DNA from: Brasenia schreberi
Lineage: Eukaryota > Streptophyta > Magnoliopsida > Nymphaeales > Cabombaceae
Reading direction: 5' to 3'
Assembly: GCA_036023115.1 (NCBI GenBank)
Contig: JAYKKT010000064.1
Coordinates: 7,572,501 to 7,636,500 of the forward strand
DNA length: 64,000 nt
This document shows positions 1-10,346 of the stretch, piece after piece (the stretch's first letter is position 1; each line of letters opens with the position of its first letter). The notes beneath the pieces were generated by a model. The model did no database searches, was not told the origin of the DNA, and saw nothing but the letters and a program-made list of their open reading frames with translations. The position numbers and the translations under genes are program-made.

Positions 1-88
1 CTCTACTTCTACTTCATCTTCTTCTTTTGTATGCAATGTTAAATGATGATGTATGACATGCTAGGTTAAGTAATGTAAATTATTTTTC

Positions 89-2668
89 ATGAAAAGAATG
101 ATGAATTTAAATTTTATCCCTAAAACTATCATAGACAGAAAACACAAACATGATATATGTGTTCAAGTAAAGCAACATAGGAAACCTTTCCAAACAGTTG
201 AAAGGAAATTCGAGATTTTAGATTTGGTACACACTAATATTTATGAATTCAATATGATGACTACAAGGGATAATAAAAGATATTTTATCACGTTTATTGA
301 TAATTACAATAGATACTGTTATACAGTTGAAAGGAAATTCGAGATTTTAGATTTGGTACACACTAATATTTATGAATTCAATATGATGACTACAAGGGAT
401 AATAAAAGATATTTTATCACGTTTATTGATAATTACAATAGATACTGTTATATTTACTTGCTTAAAAGTAAAGATAAATCTTTCAAAAAGTTTCAAACAT
501 TTAGAAATAAAAGATAAATATAAACAAACAAGGTACTTAAATGATTAAAGTCTGATAGGGGAGGGGGATATATACTTTAAATCTTTTTCAAGCATATTAT
601 CAAAACAACGACATTGTTCATAAGGTTAGTGCTCTATATTCTTCTCAGTCTAATGGAATAACAGAACGGAATAATAGAACCATGTGTGATATAGATAATG
701 TTTTACTTCAAAGTTTTATGTTACCTACCTACATGTAGGAAAAGCTTTTAATATGGTTTGCTATATTTCGAATAAAGTTTTTCATAAGCATAAGAAAAGT
801 AGTCTATGTGAGCTTTAGAAGGGTCGAAAGACCAATCTCAAATATCTAAAAGTCTGAAGGAATCTTACAAAAGCACTCATCCCTAAACACAAGATAAAGA
901 AATTGGGACCTAAAACAATAGATGTTATATTTCTAGGTTACGTGGAAACAAGTTATGCGTACAGACTTTTTATCATTAGATATAATATTTCTGCCATAGA
1001 CGTCAATACAATTGTTGAACTTTGTGATGTTATATTCTTTAATAATGTGTTTCTCATGAAGACTAGAGTTCCTGAAAGTATATCTTCTAGAGATTCTTAT
1101 ATTATTGTTGGTTTTATTCTCGATCGTGTGAAAATGATGACAAATATGGGAGTGACCCTAATTGTATTATTTCCATATCATATGGCTCTAAGTAAATAAT
1201 TAAACCAAGATAAGTAAATGGTCTAGGATATCAAAGGACTTTGAAAGTGACTTTGTTACTTTCAATATCGAAGATGGTCCTATATCCTTTCAACAGATTG
1301 TAACCTCACCTGATATTAAGTTTTAGAAGGAAGTCATTAACGATAAAATCCAATCAATTCATTGTGATAGTACTTGGGAATTGGTGGATTTACCTCCTGG
1401 TTGTTCTACTGTGGGTTGGAAGTGGATCTTTAAGAATAAAATGAATGCAGATGAAACAATCAATAAGTATAAGGTTAGATTAGTTGCCAAGTGATACACA
1501 CAAAAGGAATGAATAGATTACTTTGATACATGTTTCTCAGTTTCTCGAATGACCACCATTAGAGTGCTCATAGTATTGGCCACTGTATATGACGTCACAG
1601 TCCATCACATGAATGTGAAGACTGCTTTCTTGTATGGTAACCTTTATAAGAAAATTTATATGGATCAGTCAGAGGGATTTGTGGCTCATGGGAATGAGTA
1701 TAAGGTATGTAAGCTTTTTAAATCATTAAATGGTTTGAAACAAACCCCTAAACAATGACATGAAAAGTTTCATTATGTGATATCACCTTTTGACTTCGTT
1801 TCTAATTATTATGATAAGTGTGTCTATTGTAAGTTGATCAATAATGCTTTCATCATTCTTTGCCTATACATATTATTTATTGTTGTTTGGCTTCGATATG
1901 ATAATAGTAAATGAGACTAAGTCATTCTTATTTAGTAAGTTTGAAACGAAGGATATGGATGTGGTAGATGTGATCACGAGGTCTACTGATGGTATAATAA
2001 TCTCTTAGTCTCGCAACATTGAGAAAGTTTTAGAAAGATTTGGATATACAAACTGTAGACCTGTTAAGACTTCATATGATTCATCTAAGACTTTGTATAA
2101 GAATAAAAGTGGTATTTCTATATTTCAACTATGATATTCTCAGATTATTGATAGTTTGATATATTTAACCAACTGTACACGGCCAAATATTGTATTTGTT
2201 GTGCGTAAGTTGAGTAGGTACACCAGTTGTCTGGATAAAATCCATTGGAAAGTTATAGGCAAAGTACTTTGTTATGTGAAGAGAATAATTTTTCTTTGAC
2301 TCCATTACAGTAAACATCTTTGAGTGCTTTTACTAAAAGGATAATAATATAAATGTATGTTAGTATTCTTATATATTTAATTAATATAAGTAAAAATCTA
2401 AAGTGTAAAATGTAAAATATGAGGAACTTTAACGAAAGACGATTAAGAGGAAACAAAGTTTAGTCTCACATTTATAATTATGATAAAATAACATGTGTTG
2501 TGTGTTTTATCTTTCAAGGAAAGAGAATGTATTTTTAGGGGGACGTTCATTTCTTTGAGACAAGTCTGCAACAACGATTGATATGTATAAGTTTCTCATT
2601 TTGTTTATGCTTTTGACAATTTTTTACTGCTTATTTTGGATGTGAGGGTGTTGTTAATGATTGGGAGA
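89..2668 (+). mobile_element. Decayed Ty1/copia retrotransposon (integrase to RNase H)
   Basis: Pieces of a copia polyprotein lie in order on the plus strand. The integrase core appears near 270-500 (ITFIDNYNRYCYIYLLKSK) and 650-690 (NGITERNNRTM, the usual PQQNGVAERxNRT block). Reverse transcriptase follows at about 1370-1760 (GWKWIFKNKMNADE, then HHMNVKTAFLYGNLYKKIYM), and RNase H-like remnants run to about 2290. Many stops and frameshifts separate the pieces, so no polyprotein can be made. A purine tract at about 2661-2668 (TTGGGAGA) followed by TGTTTACAAC at 2669 may mark the polypurine tract and the start of a truncated 3' LTR. No 5' LTR is seen, and the window edge may cut it. The identity is safe; the element ends are not. 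Confidence 0.8.
194..451 (+). repeat. Perfect 129-bp tandem duplication inside integrase
   Basis: Positions 194-322 and 323-451 read identically. The unit is 129 bp, or 43 codons, so the duplication keeps the frame and the integrase block starting TVERKFEILD appears twice in a 142-codon open stretch. The lack of differences between copies, in a copia copy otherwise full of lesions, suggests a recent duplication or an assembly artefact. Confidence 0.95.
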
Positions 2669-2740
2669 TGTTTACAACAGTATGTCTACTGTTCTTCCAA
2701 CAGTATGTATGTTTGCTTGGGATCATCTACGTGAAGTAAT

Positions 2741-3312
2741 CTTTTCAAGATCGAGCTGTGGGACACCTCCGGCCAAGAACAGTAAGTTTAGCGCTTTTTG
2801 AAATGGTGAATTAAAACATCTTTCACTTAAACAAAAGAATCGCTGAACTTGCTCTTGTTACACGCAGATTCTTGCGGGAAGTACGTTCTGGTTGCCGTGG
2901 TGCACATGGAGTGTTCTTCGTGTACGATATCACTAATCGTGCAAGTTTCGACAACGTCAGGTATTGGATTGCAGAGTTGAGTGAAAACAACTGGCGACAA
3001 GAAACAGTGATGGCGCTCCTTGAAACCGAAGGGGATATCGAGACACAGAGAGCTATCTACGCGCCGGACGCATATGCATTGGTGGAGAGAGAGGGAATGA
3101 GCTTCTTCATGGATGTTTGTGCGATCGAGACAAGCAACATCAAACGTGCAGTCAGCGTGATGGTGGAAAAGATAATCCTTAAGAAGTGGCCGAATCTGGA
3201 AGTGTCAAACATGGTCATACCAGCTCCCGTCGTAAACACAAATTCAGAGGATGACGTCGAATCGGTCTCAAGTAATGATCCAAGCTGCGTATGTGATTCT
3301 TCTTCTCCATGA
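2741..3312 (+). pseudogene. 5'-truncated Rab-type small GTPase relic
   Basis: Two exons are visible. The first ends at 2781 with the G3 region IELWDTSGQE and a GTAAGT donor at 2782. The second starts at 2868 after CACGCAG and reads RGAHGVFFVYDITNRASFDNVRYWIAEL, the Rab switch II to helix alpha3 segment, ending at the stop at 3310-3312. The N-terminal half with the P-loop is missing: an in-frame stop lies at 2732 and copia sequence lies upstream. The G4 motif (NKxD) is replaced by a stretch reading LLETEGDI, and the G5 SAK/SAL motif by CAIET. The tail has cysteines (CVCD) but no clean prenylation end. Family knowledge: Rabs are vesicle-traffic switches, and the RAxxxxDAxAxxExEG pattern after G4 is closest to the RABA (Rab11) group. 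I read it as a dead copy; a divergent nucleotide-free variant is less likely. Confidence 0.65.
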
Positions 3313-3959
3313 GCCGCAGGCTTTTCTCTCCCTCTCTCTCTCTCCGCTTCTTGATCTTTGGGTTCTGTGGGTTTGACTGTGCACTGAATATTAATTCTTC
3401 TGGTCTTTGAATCTTGGTAGTTTTTCATGAAGCTTATTCGTTTGAGTTTGCAATTTGACACCACGAGATTACATGCACGCTTGCTGCCATGCATATTAAG
3501 CTGGGCAATTTTTCTCATTTATTTATTGCACCCTTCTTTCTGTCGAAGAAAGTTTTTCTTCATTGATTATGTGGTGCGTGTAATAATTATTTGAAAAGCG
3601 CTGAGAAAAGTTTCTCTAGATTGATGACGGACGGGTTTTATGCTTCAAAAGGAAGGAAATGCATATTGCGCCCCAGTTCGTAACATATATACTCGAACTA
3701 ACATATTGCTGCTTGCTCTTTTCGCCGTTTTTTGGCTTAGTTTGAGTACGGAATCATCATTTATTGGGTCTTATTAGTGCGGGCTTCTTTTCGAGTAACT
3801 GAAATTATGCATGTGAGATTCTTGGCTTCGATCAATCTAGTGCTGTTTTCTTGAAAAGGGTTTAGGGAATGAAACTCAGAACCCGTTCTCTGTGGAATGG
3901 GAATGAAATTTTAATAGATGCATTCGAGCGCTTGCAATATAAGAGACTCTTCTCGTGAA

Positions 3960-4187
3960 TTAGAAGAGGAGGACATTCATCAAGATGATTGACACGATAA
4001 TGAAGAACAAGAGGATATTGGATCCAGCTAATATGAACATCGACTTGCATGGTGCCAGCACCAACTCGAGTCGGTAAGTAGTAGTACTACACAGTTTGTT
4101 CTTCTCCGTGACCGGCAGGCATCTCTCTCTCTCTCCCTTTTGGAGTCCTTGTTTGATCTTTTGTGGTTCTTTAGATTGTTTGAGTAG
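3960..4187 (+). pseudogene. Second copy of the Rab-like 3' end
   Basis: This stretch resembles the end of the Rab-like relic just upstream. The segment MIDTIMKNKRILDPANMNID aligns loosely with its C-terminal helix region. The non-coding sequence after it (about 4110-4187, with GGCAGGC, a CT-rich run, then CTTGTTTGATCTTTTGTGGTTC) matches 3310-3375 better. It looks like an old local duplication of the 3' end. The complete copia element at 4193 inserted immediately after this copy. Confidence 0.45.
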
Positions 4188-4192
4188 GAAAC

Positions 4193-4537
4193 TGTTACAA
4201 TGAAATGGGCATTCTCGGCTTGGGTACCTGAGGAGAGGCCGGATAAGTAATGGATAGTCGTTACCGAAAAACTCAGTAACAACCTTCCGTTACCTCTCCC
4301 ACACAAGGGAAGCCAGGAGAGGAGAAAGCCAGATGACGGGGGAGCAGGTGCCTATAAAAAGGCGGTCATTTACAAGGTGATAGAGATTCACAGATATACA
4401 TAATACACAGAAAAACAGAGAAATACAATCGTCTCAGAAAACTCTCGTATGGAAACCTCGCGACATCAACATCCGCTGCGCTCACTGAATCTCCGGTGAC
4501 CTAGAAGACCGAAAGGTAAGCCCCGAAATCCCCTTCA
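4193..4537 (+). repeat. 5' LTR of the complete copia element
   Basis: This 345-bp LTR is bounded by TG...CA and preceded by the target duplication GAAAC. It matches 9689-10036 along its whole length, with scattered mostly transition differences and a few small indels. Confidence 0.95.
4353..4360 (+). promoter_or_regulatory. TATA box of the 5' LTR promoter
   Basis: TATAAAAA sits in a GC-richer context (GTGCCTATAAAAAGGC) about 160 bp into the LTR, as expected for the LTR promoter that starts the genomic RNA. The 3' LTR keeps the same box at 9852-9859. Confidence 0.7.
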
Positions 4538-4538
4538 G

Positions 4539-4550
4539 TGGTATTAGAGC
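4539..4550 (+). other. Primer-binding site (initiator tRNA-Met)
   Basis: TGGTATTAGAGC begins two bases after the 5' LTR. It differs by one base from TGGTATCAGAGC, the complement of the 3' end of plant initiator methionine tRNA that most copia elements use to prime minus-strand synthesis. Confidence 0.85.
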
Positions 4551-4559
4551 CTGGTTCCC

Positions 4560-5110
4560 TACAAAAAAAAAATATTTAGAAGAGAGTTAGAAAAAAAATT
4601 AAGAAAGAGAAAGAAGTCGGCAGTCGGTAGTGAGACAGGGAAGCCAGAGGCAAGCCAGCGAAAAGCCTCAAAGGCAAAATGAGAGGCAAGCCGGCAGAAA
4701 GCCCCAAAGGCAAAACCATAGGCAAGACCATAGGCAAGACGAAAGAAAGCCCCAAAAAGGCAAAACAACGACAAGCCTGAAAAAGCCCGAAGGCGAGACA
4801 AAAACAACAAGCGACGAACAGCCAGTAGTCGGTTAGTGTGCCTCAAAGAAGACGAACCCGACAGCCGACGTCGATGGTCGGCCATCGGCCGAACCCCTCT
4901 CTCTCCCTCTCTCTCTCTCTCAAAAAATCCAGATCTGTAGAAGTTTTTTTATTTTTTCGCTTTTATAGCGATATAAAAAAAAAACACCGCAGTTTTTAGA
5001 AAACCGTGGCAGGAAAATCAATGGTTTTTAAAACCGTCGTCGGTTTCCCGAAAACCACCAACGGTTTTTTGAAACCGCCAGTGGTTTCACAAAACTGCCT
5101 CGAGTTTTAA
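4560..5110 (+). repeat. Repetitive copia leader: GGCAAGCC repeats and GGTTTT/AAAACC palindromes
   Basis: From about 4625 to 4800 short degenerate units (AAGCC, CAAAGGCAAAAC, CATAGGCAAGAC) recur and leave a chance 68-codon open frame rich in Gln, Lys and Arg. A CT microsatellite follows near 4900. From 4985 to 5110 there are repeated facing AAAACCG and CGGTTTT blocks that could fold into hairpins. This is untranslated leader, and I see no protein domain. The rest up to the gag ATG at 5623 is AT-rich and featureless. Confidence 0.6.
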
Positions 5111-5622
5111 GAGAGAAAGACAGAACAGCCCCCCGACATTTTCTGATTATTACGAAATTGCCACGGTAAAAGAACAGGTTTACTCCTTCGCCGTTTTTGA
5201 AAATTACAAAAATACCGGGGGCTGTTAATTTAAGGTATTATCCAACCTGGTTTGGAAAATATATTTTCTGCCATTCAGTCAAAATACAGGTTTACCCTTA
5301 TTCCTTTTAAAAAATTATAGATTCGCCCTAAGAGATAAAATTATGATTTTAACCTTGATTAGTTGTAAATTTTACAAGAATACCAAATAGTGATTTTATG
5401 AGTTTGTCCTTGTGATTTTACAAAAATACAAAAAGGGACAAATAAGTAAAATTATAGATTTATCCTTTGGTATTCATTTAAGGGTTTAGAAGCAGAAAAA
5501 CCCTTAGAAAAATTATTAGTTTTTTAAATTTTGCATCAAGTTAACATGTTTCTTGCTTTGTGTTTTTCTTTGTTTTCTTTAGAAAGAAAAAGACCGCTTG
5601 CTAATATTTTTGCCAAACAAAA

Positions 5623-6930
5623 ATGAGTTCTAAGATATGTGTATCCGAACTGGCAAAAATAGAAAAACTAAACGGTGTGAACTTCCAGACATGGAAGAGA
5701 AGAATCTCGTTAGCTCTAACACTAGAAGGTGTAGAGTATGTGTTAAAGAAAACAGTGGGTCCTCCACCACCAAACGCAAATCAACAACAGTTAAAAATAT
5801 ATAAAACATTTCTAAAGGACGATACCAAAGCAAGAACTGTAATGTTAACTTATATGGAGGATGACCTGATTAGAGTCTTTGAAGAATTTGAGACTGCAAA
5901 AGAGTTGTTTGACTCGTTAACAGCTAAGTATGATACAACTGCAAAGTTGCATGTGCAGTTGCTACTAGAAAAATACAACTCCTTTAGAATAAAAGAAGGA
6001 GAAAATGTAGTAGAACATGTGAATCATATGCTAGTAATGGCTAGGGATTTAGCCGTAGCAAAATCAGTCATCCTCAAACCAATGCAGATATCAACTATAC
6101 TGAACAGTCTACCTCCATCATGAAATTTGGTCACCACTGCCTTAAGGTTAGGGCCTGAAATCAACCTTTCGGAATTGCCCTTAAAGCTAACAATTGAGCA
6201 AAAACACATGCTCAAAAACAAAAGGAAAAAACTGCTAGTAGTCCAAGATGAGTTGGTATCTAGCTCCAAATCCAACCAGAAAAAGAAACCAAATAAAAAG
6301 TTTGGCAAGAATAACAAGAAAGGCGATCAAGCTTTTAAGAAATCACAAGAAACCGTTTCCCGAATCAAGTGCTTCAACTATGAAAATATGGGGCACTATA
6401 AGAGGAACTGCCGCAACAAAAAATGTGAAGAAAACAACCCACAACACGGACAATCGGAGAAGCAGGACCTAATCTGTGTAATTTTAGAATGTCTATACTT
6501 AGACCGCATAGTTACAGGTTGGTGGATAGACTCCGGAGCTACAAGACACATCTCAAAAATCAAGGAAGGGGCAATTGATCTAAAGGAATATCAACCCGAA
6601 GAACATCGTGTGTACATGGGAAACAATACTTTTTCAGATATTTTGGGTATTGGATCCTTTAGGATATTTGTACAAGGCAAACCAATTGTACTGACCGATG
6701 TGTTAATTGTGCCATCTATAAGGCTCATTCTGGTCTCGGTCCCTGCCTTAGTAAAGAAAGGTTTTAAAGTTAGGTTTGTACCTAACAATGTGACTGTGGG
6801 AAAATATGGGAAAATCTTATTCTCAGGAGAATTTGATGTAGAACATGGACTGTTCAAGTTATCCGATAATGAAAGTCATCAATCTTTTGTTTATATTGAA
6901 AGTGTCTTTTATGTTGATGTGAATATGTGA
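5623..6930 (+). pseudogene. copia gag and protease region
   Basis: The frame opens at ATG 5623 (MSSKICVSELAKIEKLNGVN), a typical copia gag start with the FQTWK block of the gag/UBN2 domain. A TGA at 6121 follows LPPS, where family members usually have Trp. In the same frame comes a zinc knuckle at about 6370-6410 (CFNYENMGHYKRNC), whose second cysteine is now Tyr. The aspartic protease active site follows at about 6520 (WWIDSGATRHIS), with DSGA intact. A TGA at 6928 ends the open stretch just before the HKRLGH block. Gag packages the RNA into particles and the protease cuts the polyprotein. With two stops and a damaged knuckle it cannot work in its present state. Confidence 0.9.
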
Positions 6931-8001
6931 CATAAACGCCTAGGGCATATAAGTTTAGAAAAGTTGAAGAAATTATCCAACTTTGACTTATTACCCGAAT
7001 TTAAGGAAAAGACTTTCAACAAATGTGAAGCTTGCATACAAGGAAAAATGACAAGAAAAGTCTTTCCTAAGGAAACAAAAAGGACAACAACCCTGTTAGA
7101 GATTATTCACACAGATTTATGTGGACCTTTCAGAGTAAAGACACATTGAGAAAATGGTTACTTTATAACCTTTATCGATGATTACTCTAGATATATGTAT
7201 ATATATCTTTTAGCACATAAATCAGAGGTACTTGAAGCATTTAAAGAATATAAACAAGAAGTGGAAATTCAATTGGGGCATACTATCAAAGTCTTGAGAT
7301 CAGACAGAGGAGGTGAGTATACCTCAGCAGAATTTTTAGAATTCTGTAAAGACTTTGGTATTACTAAACAAAATACAATGCCTAGAACACCTCAACAAAA
7401 TGGTGTAACTGAAAGATACAATAGAACCTTGTTGAATATGACAAGGTATATGATTATTGATGCCTCTCTACCAAGGGTCTTTTGGGGAGAAACAGTAAGT
7501 ACAACTGTTTACGTGCTCAACAGAGTACCATGTAAAGCTGTGTTCACTACACCATATGAGATGTGGTTTAAGAGAAAACTCAACCTAGGTCATCTCAGGA
7601 GATGGGGATCAATTGCACATGTCATGATCCTTGAATAGTCTAGAGATAAACTAGACAATAGGTCCTTAAGGTGTATATTTATTGGATATCCAAAAGATTC
7701 AAAAGGATATCGGTTCTATCATAAAGACCAAGGACTCATTAAAAGCAAAGATGTTGAATTCTTAGAAGATTCTAAGAATGACATCCTGAAAAATAATGAA
7801 GAGTATGTTGATGATTTGGTAGATTTTGACCAATCATCTTTTGAGCCTATAGAAGAACTTCGTGAAACTATCGATACCTTAATTGGACATAAGAGGCCAA
7901 GAGACACTCCATCCTATTTAAAGGATTATTACACTTATCTCTCAGAAGAAGTGTGTAATTCGGTATATTTAGATGAATTGACTGATAACTTGACTTATCA
8001 G
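6931..8001 (+). pseudogene. copia integrase region
   Basis: This is the same frame as gag. It contains the GAG-pre-integrase block HKRLGHISLEKLKKLS with the downstream CEACIQGK zinc-binding cysteines (about 6931-7060). The core domain follows (HTDLCGPF, FITFIDDYSRYMYIY, SDRGGEYTSAEF and TPQQNGVTERYNRT at about 7100-7430) with the catalytic Asp, Asp and Glu positions visible. The C-terminal GYPKDSKGYRFYH block ends it. Stops lie at 7147 (TGA) and 7636 (TAG). Integrase inserts the cDNA into the host chromosome. The stretch after about 7740 is the usual acidic, poorly conserved linker to reverse transcriptase. Confidence 0.9.
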
Positions 8002-9525
8002 TAAGCAATGAATTCATCAAAAGCAACAGACTAGGAGAAAGCCATAGATGAGGAAATTGAATTCATTGAGAAAAAACAAGCCTGAGAAGAAAGAAAAGTT
8101 ATAGACTGTAAATGAGTTCTGAAAAAGAAATATAAGGTCGATGGTACAATTGACAAGTTTAAAGTGAGGTTGGTTGCAAAGGGTTTTTCGTAAAAGGAAG
8201 GGATAGACTATGTTGAGACATATTCCTCAGTCGCAAAATTTGCATCCATACTTAAAATCCTGACAATATCTGCATACTATGATTTGAATTTACATCAGTT
8301 AGATGTAAAGACCGCCTTTCTAAATGACGATTTAGAATAAATCATATACATGCAGCAGCCCGAAGGATTTGTGATTGAAGGCCAAGAAGATAAAGTGTAT
8401 AGGTTGAAAAAATCCCTATATGTCCTAAAACAGTCACCTCGCCAATGGTATTTGACTTTTTAAAATGCCATTATAGAACTTGGGTTTGTGGCTAACAAAC
8501 TTGATCATTGTGTTTATGTTTGGAACAATGGGAGCCACTTTGTCATCTTATCTTTGTATGTCGATGACATATTGTTGACTAGAAATGACAATGAAATGAT
8601 TGTCAAAACCAAGTCATGGTTGAACTCCAAGTTCGAAATGAAAGATATGGGAGAAGCATCCTATATCCTGGGTATAAAGATCTCTTGAGATAGAGGATCT
8701 AGACTCTTATGCCTGAGTCAAGAGAGATATATAGACTATATCCTCAAGAAGTTCAAAATGGGTGAATGCAAGTTTGTAGATACACCTATCGCAAAAGGGG
8801 TGAAACTAAATAAGGCTAATTGTCCCGGTGAAGGAGACGATAAGCCTAATGTTCCTTATGCTCAAGCTGTTGGCAGCTTAATGTATGTTATGTTGTGTGC
8901 AAGACCTGATATCAGTTTTGTTGTTGGTCTTGTCAGTAGATATCAAGGTAATCTAGGTTGGCAGCATTGGATAGCTGTAAAAAGGATTCTAAGATATCTG
9001 AAAGGAACAAAGGACTTGAAACTATGTTTTCAAGCAAATGAACTAGAAGTGGTAGGATACTCACACACTGACTTTGCTGGGAACAAAGATGACAGCAAAT
9101 CAACTTCAGGACAAATATTCTTATTTGGAGGTGGTGGTGTTTCTTGGGCATGTAAGAAATAGGGTTGTGTAGCGTTGCATAGACAAGATACTGAGTATAT
9201 TGCTTGTTGTATGGCTGCAACAAGTGCTGTCTGGATAAGTCGTTTCATACGTGATTTGAAGCTAGAAATAACAGATGAGCCGGTGGTTATCTATTGCGAT
9301 AACAATGCAGCAATTACTCTTACTAAGAGTGGAGCAGATTGCTCAAAAAGCAAGCATATAATGGTAAAATACCACTATGTTCATGATATGGTTATGAGAA
9401 AGGAAATATCCATCTCATACATGCCAACAAAAGACATGTTGGCAGACCCCTTAACCAACGTTATAACGAAAGAACTCTTCTCAAAACATGTTAGAAACAT
9501 GGGTTTAAGATATGTTGTTGTATAG
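8002..9525 (+). pseudogene. copia reverse transcriptase and RNase H region
   Basis: Still in the gag frame. The reverse transcriptase starts near KYKVDGTIDKFKVRLVAKGF (about 8128-8190) and carries LHQLDVKTAFLN (first catalytic Asp) and the YVDD catalytic box at about 8560, both intact. RNase H follows with DTPIAKG, GSLMYVMLCARPDI and the closing block TKDMLADPLTN, ending at TAG 9523-9525. In-frame stops are at 8002, 8032, 8083, 8113, 8191, 8338, 8461, 8686 and 9160. Several fall where the family has Trp or Gln (for example DCK*VLKKK for CKWV and GFS*KEG for FSQKEG). These enzymes make the double-stranded cDNA. Confidence 0.9.
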
Positions 9526-9688
9526 GTAAATAACCATACAACGGGTGATTTGTTGTGTAGGGAAATAACCACACAACAGGTTCTCATTGCAATAGTAATC
9601 AAGAATCGACATAACTAGTAAAAACCCCAGGAAAGTGGGAGGAAAACCAGTATGTCAATACACTTGGCTCGAATGACCAAGTGGGAGA

Positions 9689-10036
9689 TGTTACAATGAA
9701 ATGGTCATTTTCGACTCGGGTAACGGCTGAGGAGAGGCCGGATAAGTAACGGACAGCCGTTACCGGAAAATCCGATAACGGCGATCCGTTACCTCTCCCA
9801 CATGAGGTAAGCCATGAGAGGAGAAAGCCAAACGACGGGGGAGCGGGTGCCTATAAAAAGGCAACCATTTACAAGGTGATAGAGATTCACAGATATACAT
9901 AATATGCAGAAAAATAGAGAAATACAGTCGTCTCGGAAAACCCTCGTGTGAAAACCTCGAGACATCAATATCCGCTGCTCTCACTGAATCTTCGGCGACC
10001 CCAAAGACCGAAAGGTAAGGGCCCAAATCCCCTTCA
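9689..10036 (+). repeat. 3' LTR of the complete copia element
   Basis: This 348-bp LTR follows the purine tract GTGGGAGA (9681-9688). It is flanked on the right by the target duplication GAAAC (10037-10041). The 160 bp between the pol stop and the LTR contain a short repeat of ATAACCAnACAACnGG, seen twice. Confidence 0.95.
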
Positions 10037-10346
10037 GAAACATTGTCACTTACCAAAGTATGTTTGACCCCGAAGCTATCATGCGATAAAGATGTTACTA
10101 ACTTGTGATCGACACAAAAAGACCTGAATTGACATCAAATAAACCGAAGCATTTAAAGGGCACAAAAGCACCTGAATTTCTGAAAGAATAATTGACATAA
10201 ATGCCTGAACTGATAAATGAATTGGTACACCATACATGAGGGGTTGAGACTTGAGAGGGGAAGAAAAAAGGTGTTCAAAACATATACAGAAAAGGGGGAG
10301 AAAGAGCAAATGATTCAACATAAAAATGCATGACCTCTTAGAGAGA

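Larger units (their letters stand above)
4193..10036 (+). mobile_element. Complete but inactive Ty1/copia LTR retrotransposon
   Basis: All landmarks are visible. The 5' LTR is 4193-4537 and the 3' LTR 9689-10036; both begin TGTTACAATG and end CCCCTTCA. The flanking 5-bp direct repeats GAAAC lie at 4188-4192 and 10037-10041. A methionine-tRNA primer-binding site lies at 4539-4550, and a purine-rich tract (GTGGGAGA) ends at 9688. Between them lies one gag-pol reading frame in copia order: gag, protease, integrase, reverse transcriptase, RNase H (5623-9525). Thirteen in-frame stops disable it, but the frame never shifts. The two LTRs differ at roughly one site in ten by eye, so the insertion is old. 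The 1.1-kb leader between primer site and gag is long and repetitive. Confidence 0.95.

Noticed and set aside
4559..4885. Open frames on both strands in the copia leader (68 and 108 codons)
   Set aside because: They follow the GGCAAGCC repeat and have no domain; they lie between the primer-binding site and the gag ATG.
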